From NCBI GenBank assembly GCA_026419785.1, contig JAODTK010001665.1, positions 124,001 to 188,000 of the forward strand: 64,000 nt of DNA, given 5' to 3'. Origin of the DNA: Sclerodactyla briareus. Taxonomy: Eukaryota; Echinodermata; Holothuroidea; Dendrochirotida; Sclerodactylidae. Position 1 is the stretch's first letter. Each line of letters opens with the position of its first letter. Positions 33,451 to 45,299 of the stretch are shown here, one piece after another. The notes beneath the pieces are model-generated. The model worked only from the letters and a program-made list of their open reading frames with translations. It was not told the DNA's origin and searched no databases. Both the position numbers and the translations under genes were made by a program.

Positions 33451-33599
33451 GAGTTGTGGCAATACCCCTGGGGGATGATTATTGCAGGGGGGTATCAGGC
33501 CGTGACCCGTGGGGAGCGCTCTGAAAGTACCCGAACCACGTTTTGTGCTGGACAAAAAAACGTACCCTACATAAGTATAACCGCAGTATTTGTTAACCC

Positions 33600-34290
33600 A
33601 AAATAAGGCTCCCTATGTCCAAATTCATTCTTTCTCCTGGTACCTTTCCCTAAAACAATAATGGGTTCAACCAAAAATAAGATACACGCTTTTTCTCATT
33701 TCCAGTGGAATTGGGGGTGAACTTGAGTGGGGGTGGGAATGGTGTCGGGGATAATATTATAAGTGGGTGGAATGTGGTAGTGGGATGAAATTGTTTAGGA
33801 GGAGGTACGCGCAAGTCATCCACAGTCACAAGGATCGTACACATGTCATGTCGCGGAATTGGTACATTACGTTATTTCCGGAGAGTAGACAGAGTCCACG
33901 TGGGTGATCCGTACCAATCTTCCTCCGCGTTTGTCGTGCTTACTCTTTGGCAGGTCTTGACAGAATGTATCTTCCAACAGCTGTTCTGCCAAGGGCCCTG
34001 CTCTATGACAGGATCGCCAGTTTTTCGTGTCGTTCTCTTCTTCGATTTCATGCCCCATTTTTTGTCTCGATTCTGCCTCTCACTGACTCAGAGTAGTCAT
34101 AAATCTGCAGAAACCACAATATTGTACCGATCTGAAGTTAGCGAACTAAATGTGTCCGGTAACACAACTTTGTTAGCGAACACAGTTGTACGGTACTGCG
34201 ATGATGCCATCTTAAAACACATATAGAATCTTGCAAGGTTTCAGGTCTATAGGACTGGAGTGGTTTTGGGCTTCCATTTTGTTCCCTAAC
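33600..34290. other. No gene recognised
   Basis: The 127-codon plus-strand frame at 33843-34226 shows mixed codon use and no domain. Its complement also contains a frame, and I see no splice sites that would make it an exon. Confidence 0.3.
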
Positions 34291-34299
34291 GTTTCAAAT

Positions 34300-34570
34300 A
34301 GGGACAGCACACTATGGCAGATCGTCCCCGAGAGTTGGCCACCATATGCCCAAGGAAATAGCGCAGAGGACAATCGTAACTCCCCTCCCCGCCTTACTCG
34401 GGACAGTGGATGTTCCCGAGTAAGCATTAGAATAGACACACCATCTTTTTAACAGTAACCAAGCAATGCGTCGAATGGAGGTAGTCAGAAAGGAATGGAA
34501 CCTACGCATCAGCCAAACATTGAGCGTTCGAGCCCCATTAGAATGTAGCAAGACTGGAAGCTCAACAGAG
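34300..34570 (-). mobile_element. LINE fragment, RT ORF C-terminus
   Basis: The minus-strand frame reads NGARTLNVWLMRRFHSFLTT and then SIRRIA, the same ETWTLT..L.RRL..FH...LRRI block as at 3100-3590. Both copies have an alanine-arginine or alanine-tryptophan pair before the TL, so they are likely the same family. The neighbouring sequence GGCCACCATATGCCCAAGGAAATAGC recalls GGGCCATATGCCCAAAGAAGAGC at 3300. Confidence 0.6.
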
Positions 34571-34919
34571 CCTAAAATGCACGGTGCTCGATTTTCCTAA
34601 GTGTCACGACAGTCGCGTCCACCACGTACACCACTATAATAATTCATAACTACATCCGCCCAGTAAATTTAAAGCAGAAAATAAAGAAAATAATCCAATA
34701 TGGCCACGGAGTTAAACAGTTGAATAGAAACCATGAACACCTGAAATGTGGACTCAGTCAAACAAAAGATGAACATTGAAGTAAGTTCTAGTCGAGAATC
34801 ATGAGAAATTGAGAATGGTGGGCCGGGGCTGGACCGGGACCGTCCGCAATTTGGAGTCTACTGTACTGTAGGTATACCACACCGAACCCGGCAATTCAGG
34901 AAAATCTAGGGACTTTTTA

Positions 34920-35265
34920 CTTATACTCCTTCGTATTATGCTTTCACCCGAATGTGCTTCAGCTGACGAAAGGGAATCCTTAGTCGGAAATTGCAGAGGC
35001 TCCAGTTTTTTGTGTGGAATTACACCGGCGAATTTCGCCTACTCCTTTCGAAGAATGCCCTGAGTACGAGGAGGGGTAAGATTCCTGCTCCCGGGATCGC
35101 CGTTTAACGTCCCCTCCGGAAGACGAGATCGTAGCTTCACTTTCGCTACACGAGTAAGGAGGGCGGTGAGGTTTGGTTTCTTGGCCGACACCGGGGTGAA
35201 ACCAGGGACCTCAGCAATCGCAGCAGGCGGACACTCTACCGTTCCTGCCACCTCACCGCTGTATA
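34920..35265 (-). mobile_element. tRNA-derived SINE family 3, copy 1
   Basis: The head, at about 35265-35185 on the minus strand, reads GGTGGCAGGAACGGTAGAGTG (box A) and CCTGGTTTCACCCCGG (box B). It continues with AAACGGCGATCCCGGGAGCAGGAATC and ends near 34930 with GGATTCCCTTTCG...AAAGCATAATACGA. The frame 35039-35251 is SINE-encoded and not a protein gene. The same element occurs at 50225-50912. Confidence 0.75.
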
Positions 35266-35289
35266 TCTCGGGACCGATATGGTCTTGAC

Positions 35290-36190
35290 TACATCACTTG
35301 AGAATGAGGGAGCATGAACATTAAGGAGCAAATGGACCTACTAAAATATGAAATGGCGGAAGTGAACAATATGGGCGAGATAATTACCCATGCCTATACA
35401 TGATCTTATCTAGTCCCTCAAAACGGGCGAAGAAATTAATCTCTTCAATTTGATGCTTCACGCCGGTAATGGTGTTCGAATTATTCCGGTTGAATGAGTA
35501 AATATTTCTTTCTCCCTGGAAGTAAGTTTTTCTCCGCAGAGATCATCCAAAAGAGAAGTGCGTGACCAGGTAGGCCTACGAGCTAGGGTCTATTGATTGG
35601 TGGTGGGTTGTGAAGAAGTAAAAAACCCAACTGGCTATAATAATTTTTTTCCAACTCACCCCACCTCTTATACTGAAAGGTGCATTTTAAACCCATTTCC
35701 CCCCCCATTTTTCTGAGCCTCTTCAGACGTTTTGTAAACTGGTGAAATGGATCAACCATCACCGAGGGTTTCACAGATATGGAGTTCAGTGATTCAATTG
35801 AGGCCCATCTCATCTGAGGACGTATTTTGAGTGGGGGCTGAAGTTTGAGGATAACGGACCTGGTGGATGGTGTAAGGACGTTGTCCTCCTCCTCTTTGCG
35901 AGATTTTTGCATTTTCCGGTGCCTTAGATCATATGCACTCCAAAACACTCAATTCCATTCTGCTCTGAATATTGTGCTTCTCTCTAACAAATCGAATCAA
36001 ATGGGCAGCAAAATTTAGTAAGTTCTAAATCTCCACTTTCAGAGGACTGCAACTTTCCTTCCTCCTCTTTAATAAAGAAAAATGCATTTCAGTTGGCCTT
36101 AGATCAATCTGATGAATTATGACATCCTAAACACTCACTTCGTTCTCCAGAAATAATTTGTCATTCCCATGCATGTCGCCTTAGATGCGA
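35290..36190. other. No gene recognised
   Basis: The 121-codon minus-strand frame 35583-35948 is rich in Arg/Lys and Leu but has no identifiable domain. No splice-bounded exon seen. Confidence 0.3.
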
Positions 36191-36194
36191 CTTG

Positions 36195-37320
36195 CTACTC
36201 AGTGTCTTGCGATTTGCGATTTCTGTCAAATTGTACTGAGCTCCTTGGGCAGTAAGTAGGCTCTTTTTCTTTTCGAAGTTGGTGAATTTCACCGAAACAG
36301 CGGAGTGCCAACATATTCATACGGACGAACCATTCCAATTTAGGCGGCCCGCAAATTTTGCCCGAATTGTTTGTGGGCCACCGGAAGACCTGGTACTGCG
36401 CGCAAAGTTTGCATGTTTTCGGGGGCATTTACAACACCTCATTATAGATTGGGCCCATTCAGCAGAAGGTTCGGCTATTTGTTTTTCCCCTCCACTTTTC
36501 CTTTTTTGGCTGGCCTAAGATTTTTTACGAGTTTTTGGTCATTTTCTCCCCGATTTCACACCTCAGAAATATGTGTGCGGCAGTCTACCCCCCCCCCCCC
36601 CTCCCCTCGTATACGCCTATTACCGCCAAATTCCTCGCTCTCCCCATTGAAAAATTGCACACTTACAGGTTGCCTTGATGATTCTAGTGATTTTAGCACT
36701 CCTCCAAAAACTAATGTTCAAAATAATTTGGGCATTTTCACATGTCCTTATATGCTATTTGCTGCTCTGACTCTGTAAAAATTTGGTTTTTTTCTGCAAA
36801 AATGTGCTGGGTACAAAGGTAGTTGGGAGCTGGTCGAAATCCTCACCTTTCCAGGGACCGTCAAGAGCCTCCAGTTAGTCCATTCTAGATTACTCATGTT
36901 ATATATTTTCTTTTGCCACGTTACCGCTTATTCCGACGTAAATCTTCAAAAAAGGATTGCCCGAATAGCATAAATTTCTCGAATTTCATTGAGTTTCCCT
37001 GATTACGGGTACGCAGCGTTTACCGATTTTCGATTTTCGGCTCCCTGGACACAAAATGTTTGCAATTTCGCATGGAAAACACTAGTCAAATCCGGTCTTT
37101 CAAGCGTTTTTTTTTGTCTCCCCCCGTGGGCACGCCACTGCGAGTTCGTAAAAGACACGAAGGATATTGCGTGTGGGCTCGCAAAACTTTCCGCACAATT
37201 TTTGATATTTTTGGTTAAAAAAATTACTTTCGCGTTATTTTTTCCTGAATTTTGCTTTGTCGGTTTGAAATTTTAATCAATTTCCTTGCTAGAATTCTCC
37301 AGTTTATTTTTTTTTTTATA
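36195..37320. other. Probable old repeat, no gene
   Basis: The stretch has a C-run (36589-36602), a T-run and the phrase CCCCCCGTGGGCACGCCACTGCG at 37117-37139. That phrase, read on the other strand, resembles the CAGTGGCGTGCCCA-type end of many small DNA transposons. The plus-strand frames 36279-36518, 36371-36778 and 36989-37276 have no domains. Confidence 0.4.
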
Positions 37321-37439
37321 TGCATCTGATTTCTACGGTAAGGAAGCCCATTGAGGCTCATCTAAGAACCCTGGCCGTAGTGGTCGTGGATGAGCACTGC
37401 GATAACTCGCCTTCTTTTCTCGACTAGTGCTCAGATGAT

Positions 37440-37835
37440 TACGAGCAGGGGTGCGTACCCGTGACGGGGCAACTATCCTCCCATGAAACTACCCCCGGAC
37501 GTCTACCCTCTGGAATAAATACCTCCCCGATAAGTCCCAACCGGACAATAGCCCTCCCGGACAAATCCCACCCTGAATTAACCACCCGGACAATCACCCC
37601 CCCCCCCCCGAAGCACATAACCCCCCAGGACAACAACCTCCCAACAATTACGCCCCTGTACAATCACCCCCTAAAACAAATACCCCCAAGGACAACACCT
37701 CCATACAATTATCCCCCGGACACACCCGAAGACAAATACCCCCGAGGACAACTACCAACCGGACATTTACCCCCGGGCTAATACCCCCGATGACGAATAC
37801 CCTCGGGTAAAAATACCACGCTAGCACAATGGGAG
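37440..37835. repeat. Short-period array, 15-17 bp CCGGACAA-type units
   Basis: Degenerate units such as CCCCCGGACAACTACC, CCGGACAATAGCC and CCCGAGGACAACTACC follow each other about 22-25 times. A C-run at 37598-37610 interrupts it. Both strands are open in places (37461-37781 plus, 37439-37663 minus), which is a consequence of the absence of stop codons in the unit, not of coding. Confidence 0.85.
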
Positions 37836-37839
37836 GGTC

Positions 37840-39060
37840 TAGATCCTTGGTAAGTCGGTGTCGCCATGGCAACCCACACATTCATCGATCGATCCGGGAG
37901 TATAGGCAATAATGTCAAATGTTGACACTATCGCCACTAACGCGAAGGACAATGAACGTTTGGACTGAACGACTAGTTCTTGATTGTCGGGAATGACAAA
38001 AACCATGCGTTATTTACTTGGTATGTTATGGCAGAGAAGGTCTATATTTCTAATATATTTCAACTTCTCCGTGGTCGAAAGCGATCCCACTACTGCGCTA
38101 TTCTCATGCAAGTCAATGTTTTAGAGTCCAAACCAGTTGCCGGAGAAAGAGTATGGACCATCTGCCTCAACCGCTCAACTTTCAACACGCAGTGGCCGCC
38201 CTGGCCTATATCATTTTTCCGTGGGGAAAAAGCCGGCCGGACGCATGAACTCGTCCTTATCATCCACATCAGAGTATCCACGCTTGGATCACCAGTAATG
38301 ATGCACTTCCCCTGTTTTGAGTGTAGTTCGATCCGTCCTTTTGTTATTGCTTTCCTGTAACTTGCCAATATGTAATGTATCTTCCCGATATCCCGTTACG
38401 TTTCCGATTTCCGATTTTTGGTCTCGCCAGTGCAAGTTCTTACAGGTTAAAGTGCACCATAGGTTATTAGTGTTACCACTCTTGGTATTTTCATTGGATG
38501 ATTGATTACCACTTCTTTATTATGTAAATCTGTATGGGGCCTGGATATAGTCGAACTATATCGACGATAAATTGGGCCATATAACCTGGACTATACCGGC
38601 GAGCTAGCGAATAACTTCCTAAAGATACGGGGATGTGAAGGAAGACGGACCGAGAATTAAACCGCTACGACAAAGGAATGATATAATATGTGAAGAATCT
38701 ATATCGCAATCAACCTTCTAAACTTAATAATAAGAAAACACTCACACATCGGGAACAAACCACGCACACGCTCACGCCGCAGCAACCATAGAGGGGAAAA
38801 CCCTCTATGACGCAACAATAACAACATACTGGATCCTAGTATCAAAATGATACGCGCGACGCACAACAGCCGACCCACGGCTACCATACAATATAAATGG
38901 CGGGACATAGCAGGATAGGCTGATACGATACATATGACAACGATGTGGCTAAATTACGCATCTTACAATTATTATATCAACTGATCTAGGAAACAATATA
39001 CAATGTCCACGCAATAATAGCGTCATCAGGGGCGTCTATCCGTTTCGAATAGCAGAGCGT
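37840..39060. other. No gene recognised
   Basis: Frames 37980-38360 (plus) and 38090-38368 (minus) overlap antisense and neither shows a domain. Sequence composition is moderately CpG-rich. Confidence 0.3.
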
Positions 39061-39289
39061 ACAGGTAGGTTGAATTTTTGGCTTGTATACCTCCTGATGC
39101 GGAAATGGCACCTGCAGGGCTGATTGTAAAATCGATATGTTCGATTTCAGTTGAAAAAATGTTTGAACAGGTTGTCACTTTTGCACAGATATACTATCCC
39201 CCAGATGATGTATATAGCATGGTTACAGCCCACGCTACCGAGGTCCACGAGACCGAAGGTTCGCGAGATCGAAAATGAAAAAAAAGGTC

Positions 39290-39620
39290 CACGTCCCCTG
39301 ACCATAGCAGCTTGCGAGACGACAGCAGTGCAGTCTTGTCGTATCTCGAATGGACTACTGTTGCAACCAACTGAACTTACGGACCCCCAGCCAACCTAAT
39401 TCGGAGGCGCGCAAGTAGTACAGAATAGAGCCGCCCACATCATTGCAAGGATGAGTGTAATAGAGAACACATCTGACATCCCACCCGTTCTTCCAGGATT
39501 TGCACTGGACCCCCTGTGAAAATAGGGTCAGGTTCGATATACTCACTTATGTCTACCATGCACATACCGCGGGTGATATGCAGGGGGTGGGTTTTAAATC
39601 CCCCCCCCCCCCAATCTCTG
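39290..39620 (+). mobile_element. LINE reverse-transcriptase fragment
   Basis: In consecutive plus-strand frames the translation gives ISNGLLLQPTELTD, then AQVVQNRAAHIIARM, then DIPPVLPGFALDP and RVRFDILTYVYHA. These correspond in order to the CR1/Jockey/L2-type sequence Y.N.LLYGLP..L...LQ.VQN.AAR.I......DHITP.L..LHWLPV..R..FKI....Y.A. One or two frame changes make it a pseudogene. A C-run follows at 39600-39612. Confidence 0.75.
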
Positions 39621-39767
39621 GCGATGCTCCTTTTGACTTCAACATTTTCACACATTAATTCCTGGTTCAAAGGCCCATTATCACCCACTTTTTCACATCG
39701 ATGTACCCTACTGATGTCTACGAGTACCCTCCCCCCCCCCTCCCAACTGTCAACGATTTATCTATCT

Positions 39768-42005
39768 CAGGGGCGGATCCAGGAATTTTGGTTAGAGAGG
39801 GCGCAAAAGTTTTTGACAAGGGAGGATTATCTTTGCCACCATCTAAGCGGAGCGCACCGTCGGCTGACGCGCAGCGTACATGAAAATGGTTGATTTACTA
39901 CAAACCCCCCAGATGGCCACCATCGGCTTGCTCGGAGCGTAGAAAAAAAAATTGGTTTACAAGCACCCCAGATGGCGGAAATTGACCCTTCCCGGGCGTT
40001 TTAGGCTGCTGTACCAAGCTCAAAACATGTGGACATTTTATGATCACAATTTGTGGGGGGAAAATTTCACATCGGTGGAAAACTGAGACATTTTTTGCTG
40101 ACCTTTGTCCTATCGCTGCCCCGACTTTGCCTTCTGATTTTTGGCCGAATGTTTTATATAATTGATCACCAGTGCGCACGAAGCGCCGCGATTTTTGAAC
40201 GCCATTACCAGCTGACGAAATGAACGCCATATCGAGCTGAGCAGTGAGCAGCTCCCTAAAGAAAGCTCGCATTGAAAATCCGGGACGAGGCAGCTGATAG
40301 CTACCAGGCTGAAAACGTAGGAGCGAAGGCCGCCACTGCCGATTCGGACCGCGGGGAGGAGGGGGGGGGGGGGGTCAGTTTGGGAACCGATTGAAGAGCC
40401 CAACAGACTCTAAACGGATTTTTTAAAATTTAAAACGCAGCTGTACGGGGAGTAAAAGTGTACCGTATACTGCCAGACAGTCATAATTTGGCAAAAATTT
40501 AGTGAGAAAATTATGCCGGGAATTCCGGTCTCTGGTGTAACACATGATTAGCTTTAATTTTGAAGCATGCTTGATGCTTGTATGGGAAACGCTTCTGATG
40601 TGGGTCAGTTTTAACCCGTTTGAAAAGTGTTATTGAGGGAGAGGACGTCCAAGACAAATTACGAATGGACCAAGAATCAGCAGGGACAGATGCAACCCAT
40701 GCAGCACAGACAGGGGGTGGCGAATCATGGTCGGCCAAGCTTTGAAGCATGCCACCGAAGTAATATAAGACCATTTAAAAAATGGAATTTCGATTGAACA
40801 TTTTTAAACCAGATCAAAAGTGACGGGTACACCGATAATGCCAACGGTTACTCACTTGCACACTAGGCAAGTTCACAGGGGGAAATGGCATGATTAGAAA
40901 TTGTGCCCCCTGGGCTAATACCAAAATTCTTATTACCTCACTCAGACTTTGTTATCGGAGGCAACTACTCCAACAGTCCAAAGGTGTCAGTAAAAACATT
41001 TTCCTTAGATTTTCATGAGCGGATGAGCCAGCATAGATATCAATTACTTTGTCGACGTCAATTGGAATATTCTTGTGAACATTTATCAGGCATTGAAGCG
41101 ATCCTCTCCCACGGTGCTTCCAAACGAGTTTTTGATGAAACTTCAAAGAAGAATTTGCTTGCTCAACACCTCTAGATGATATGACGTTAACAGCAACAGA
41201 TGCAATATCTTCTTGATGCCGAGATAAATGATCGGGCAGGTTTCTTTAATCCCTGCAATGTGGACACAATATCCTGTGGTCGCTCAGACTGCGAGCTGTT
41301 CCATAGTCTTCCACAAGACAAGCTCCTTCTGAAAGCCATGATCCATGGTTGGGATATCTTCTCGATAAAATTCAACGATATCATAAGCTGACGCAGGATC
41401 CAACTGATTTAAAGAGGGGAGCAAAAACATTGCTAATGAACAAATGTTTGGCAAAGCATTGGGAAAACAAGCGAAAAGCAGGAATTGTTCGGATTATGGT
41501 CGTCGCAAATTATAGCCAGGACAGCGCACTCGGCCCGGTCTTTATTTTATGGATTTATCTTTTTTTAGGGGGGTTACACACCAACGAATGCAGAACATCA
41601 TCGCGGTACTTCTTTTGAGGTGGGCGCGTTGAATAATTCTCCTTCGCATACAATGCGAGCTGTGCGCAGTGCCAGTTGCTCTCAATTCTTTGTGCGTTCA
41701 AATAAATGAAAAAAGCGTATTTTAGGAAAAAAAGCTATTATTTTCATTTTGGGTAGTCTACTTAAGTCATGTTGTATTAACGGGCGCTACAACGGCTGGT
41801 CTTTTTTTCACTGGAATTGTGGATCGGGACTGTCCACTTGGAAAAAATTGGTAGATGGTGCTCGTGTCAAGCTTTTAACTCCAACGTCTCAAGCCGCAAA
41901 ATAATAAAAGGTTGCTTTATACATTTTTTGCTTAAAAAAAAAAAAACTCGCTAGATTTTTAAGGGGGGGGGGCGCCGCCGGGGCGCCCCCTCTGAATGCG
42001 CGCTG
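39768..42005 (-). mobile_element. Decayed autonomous hAT-type element
   Basis: The left end is CAGGGGCGGATCCAGGAATT and the right end, reverse-complemented, is CAGCGCGCATTCAGAGGGGG. Both are imperfect versions of the CAGGGGCGGATCCAG-type terminus, and both flanks are TATCT, a possible 5-bp target duplication. The interior carries a minus-strand transposase remnant (see 40950-41400). Total length is about 2.2 kb, shorter than intact hAT elements, so the N-terminal part has been lost or eroded. Repeated CCCCAGATGGC(G/C) phrases at 39907 and 39967 show internal duplication near the left end. Confidence 0.65.
40950..41400 (-). pseudogene. hAT transposase C-terminal remnant
   Basis: Two minus-strand frames adjoin. 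The upstream one (41384-41187) includes an FYREDIPTMDHGFQKELVLW-like reading in a shifted frame, which fits the helical region before the hAT C-terminus. The downstream one (41146-40952) reads GSLQCLINVHKNIPIDVDKV and IDIYAGSS, matching the RL..LALLNIHRDI.ID...VID.FA signature of the hAT dimerisation domain of ZMYM/THAP12-like transposases. The insertion domain and catalytic residues further upstream are not recognisable, and frames are interrupted. Confidence 0.65.
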
Positions 42006-44990
42006 TATCTGCGGGACCTCGTCGGTCTCTACCAACCATGCCGATACTGCTCGTCCTACAGACGACAGTGGGTTTCTTGTCTCGAAGCCGCCTCCAGCAA
42101 GAGGATTGGAAACAGGCTAGCTTCGGATCTGTAGAACATAATGCCATACAACATGGGCAGGGTGTTTATGCTCAACTGTCAAGTCTTCGTGCATTTCTTC
42201 AAGCAAGTTTGTGGTTGATATTGTCTCCACTCTACGCTCGTGTTCAGAGCATGAGCCGGGATTAGCGCTTTTTTAAGTAGGGTAGTGCATGTATAATAAG
42301 TATAAGGATACAATGGCGGAAGGAACCGTAACGTGGACAGGAGTACTTGCTTACTTCTGCAAGTTCAATTGCCAGAAAGCCAACCATTGAAGCGGTTAGA
42401 TAGTTTGTGCGGTCGTTGCGCCCAACCGAATAGAAATTTGTTCCATGCGTTGAAGACCAAGTGGATGTTCACAAAACCGTACAGGGGCTGCTTGGCGCGG
42501 TGTGCCCTGGTGACGTCACAGTCAGACGGTCCTATTTACACCTATGGAGAGAGAATGTGCGCAGTCGTCCTGAAATACTGAAGTGGAAGTTAAACAGCGG
42601 GGAAACGTAATATGTCCCGCAGAAATGGCACTTTGTGGACCATGTTTGGGGAAGAACATTAAATTTATGTCATTTGACCTCCGGTGACCCCGAAATGCCC
42701 CGGTTGTTCATACTAAAACAGGCCATATCCACCGAAGTTCCGCTCAAATCTGACAAATCGCGGAAAAAAAAAGATGTGACTCGAGGATCTTGAAATCACG
42801 TCTGTTGTTTTTCTTGACCATCTTATGTCCCCACCCAATCGGTTTCGTGTAAAATGGGGCTAACTCGGCATTTTCGCGTGGAACCTGCAAAAGGGAGGGC
42901 AGCAGACATGCAGTGAAGCCGACTTCTGAACTGAGCCGAGATTTTACTTGGGCGGACAGTGGTACCAAGTTCCAGATCACTCGGATAAATCGTTAAAGAG
43001 TTATTGCGCTAAAGTAATACTTTGGGCGGCGGCGGGGACAGCGGCTACACCCCAAAAACCATAATATCGCCGAACACTTAAAATTGTTGCGGGGATATAA
43101 TTATGCAACCTCGGTATCGATAATATCTTTTAGAGGGATGGTGAACACACTGCTATAATCTATCACGATAAGGTATCCCAAGTGTTCAACTGTTGCAGCT
43201 GCGGAGTAGCGTCGCCATGGCGGCATGAGGGGAGGCGAGCACCCCATCCTCAACAAAGGTCGTATGCCCCCATGTATACAGGTGCACCCTCTCCCAGATG
43301 AAATGTGTATGTGTATGAAGAACATAATAAGCGAAAGATGAATAACACTTATCAAATGTGTCTTGAGTGTATGCCGCGCTCTCCTGTATAACTTGTCTGG
43401 GCTAAAATTCGACAGCAAACACGAAACGTTTTCGGAACTATGCCAGTTCCCAATGTTTCTGAAAAATGTTTCATGTTGAGTAACATAATTGATATGAAAA
43501 CGTTTTCATACCCGGATTCAACGAACGTTTTGAGAAATATTTTGAGAACATTTGTATGACATGTTTACTAATTTTTTGCCACCTTTTGCAACCTTTTACG
43601 AACAATTTCAGAAGTTGATTCCCGAAAAAAAAAATCAAAACGTTTTTGCCGAAATGTTTTGTAAAACGTCTTAGAAACATTTTCCTACCATTTTTTGTTT
43701 TTAAGCTCCATGAATTCAATGATAGTTTCGAAATGCTATGGAACAATTGCATTTGACATGTAACCATTTTCGACCTTTTTTTAATGGGACTTTAATACTC
43801 CATATTTTAGGTACTCGTTATCTCGCTCGCCTCATCCGCACCAGGTTTACGTTCTGTATACCTATGTTAATTCGGATGGTCATTACCCTACACCGCCAAC
43901 AATATTCCAGTTCATAGCCGAAATTGGACTTGCCAAGTGGACGGGCTAACCAGGGCTAACCTGTACATCGCGTGCAGCTGACGTTCACTTACGTCCGTCA
44001 AAACAAAAATGAGGGCAACCGATTACCGAGTTTTTACTCGTACTCGGTTATAATCAGATGATTTTCAGCTAAGCTAGGCCTAATCCAGTATGTGACTTGT
44101 CTCTTACCAGTTATCACAGTGCAGAATCGAGTCAAACAGGGATCCTGCAGTGCTGGTAATTTGGTATGTTTGTAATCGTGAAATATAGAAAGTTATAACT
44201 TGTAGCCTATAACACTAACACAGTAACAGAGATCCAGAGTCCAGAGAATACCAAGGCAATACCATAGGCTTCCCGGGGCCATACACCCTACTTTAGCCTT
44301 GTATTTCTACTCGGGAGGTGGGGGAGGGGGGGGGGGGGCTTGTAATTAGCCTTTTCGCATATATCATCTCGCAATGCATTGTGATCTAGCTCAGGGGGAA
44401 AGTAGGCAATCTATGGAAGGCCAAATAGGAAATTCAGCAGATAAACATTCATTTTGCCTAGTGAAAATGAGCCCATTTTAGTCAGATTTGTCAGGATAAA
44501 GATGTAGGCCTAGCCTAGGTCTAAAAAATTGTCAGGGACAACATACAGAATTTTGAAGACTATTCACATACAATAAGAAAGATAATTGAAGTTTCCAAGT
44601 TTTTTCAGTACATGCTGACACAAAACTGCCCCCTGAAGTATCCCAGAAAGAATCAAAACTATACCACAGTGCACCGCAACATGCTATTTGCGAAAAGGTC
44701 TATGGGGCGAAGTCGGCGAATCTCTTGACTCTTGCAGGAAGGAATACCATCAAATATGAATATATAAAACCTGCCTGCCCCTTATAGTTACATGAAATTA
44801 CGAATATTCTTTCCATAGTGTAGGCTTTTTTTGTTTTCTCAAATCCTGCGAGTTACAGAGGAATTTGTTAAAGTTTAAGAACGTAATATTATAACATTAA
44901 CAACATTGCACTCCTTGTTGTGATACCCAAAAGGTTTTTTTATGATGAGTATCCAGCAGAAGCAGAACAAATGATCTTGACTAATCCGCA
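42006..44990. other. No gene recognised
   Basis: Short frames occur on both strands (42333-42581, 42744-42980, 43101-43418, 43471-43767), none with a domain. A region at 43440-43760 is rich in AACGTTTT and related words and may be an old AT-rich repeat. A G-run lies at 44320-44339. Confidence 0.35.
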
Positions 44991-45029
44991 CAAGCACATT
45001 TTTAGATTTGCATGTAGGCCTACGTCGAT

Positions 45030-45293
45030 ATGATGTTCAGTCATGGTTTTCTCGTCCCTTTCGATCTCTCACCCCTACAGGACTATGCAGCACAATGGCT
45101 GAGGCGACAGCAATTCCTCCCGCCTCTCCTGGAGGTGGTTCTACCTCAGAGGATGACCTTGGTACCCCTCTCTTCCTGTTCTGGCTGCTCCGGACAAACA
45201 GGTTCTAGTCTCCTAAGTGACGAGGTCTCTGAAATCGCTGTGAAGTGCTGGCCGTACCAAGAGGAGTACCAAGCTTCCACTACCAAATACTGA
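45030..45293 (+). CDS. Candidate exon or small ORF, unidentified
   Basis: An 88-codon plus-strand frame begins at ATG 45030 and reads FSHGFLVPFDLSPLQDYAAQ, later SSCSGCSGQTG and EIAVKCWPYQEEYQ, to a TGA. An acceptor-like TCTCACCCCTACAG at 45064-45077 could instead start an exon at GACTAT. Its codon third positions are richer in G/C than the surroundings. I do not recognise a domain; the four cysteines around SCSGCSG are notable. It may be the first visible exon of the plus-strand gene or an isolated chance frame. Confidence 0.3.
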   Translation: MMFSHGFLVPFDLSPLQDYAAQWLRRQQFLPPLLEVVLPQRMTLVPLSSCSGCSGQTGSSLLSDEVSEIAVKCWPYQEEYQASTTKY

Positions 45294-45299
45294 CAAATA

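Noticed and set aside
33843..34226. 127-codon plus-strand gene
   Set aside because: No domain, no splice support, mixed codon use and an antisense frame over the same bases.
37461..37881. Proline/threonine-rich protein
   Set aside because: The frame follows a stop-free 16-bp array; the opposite strand is equally open.
45030..45150. Alternative frame starting at ATG 45095 (MAEATAIPPASPGGGS)
   Set aside because: It stops after 37 codons without a donor; the 88-codon frame is longer, though neither is proven.
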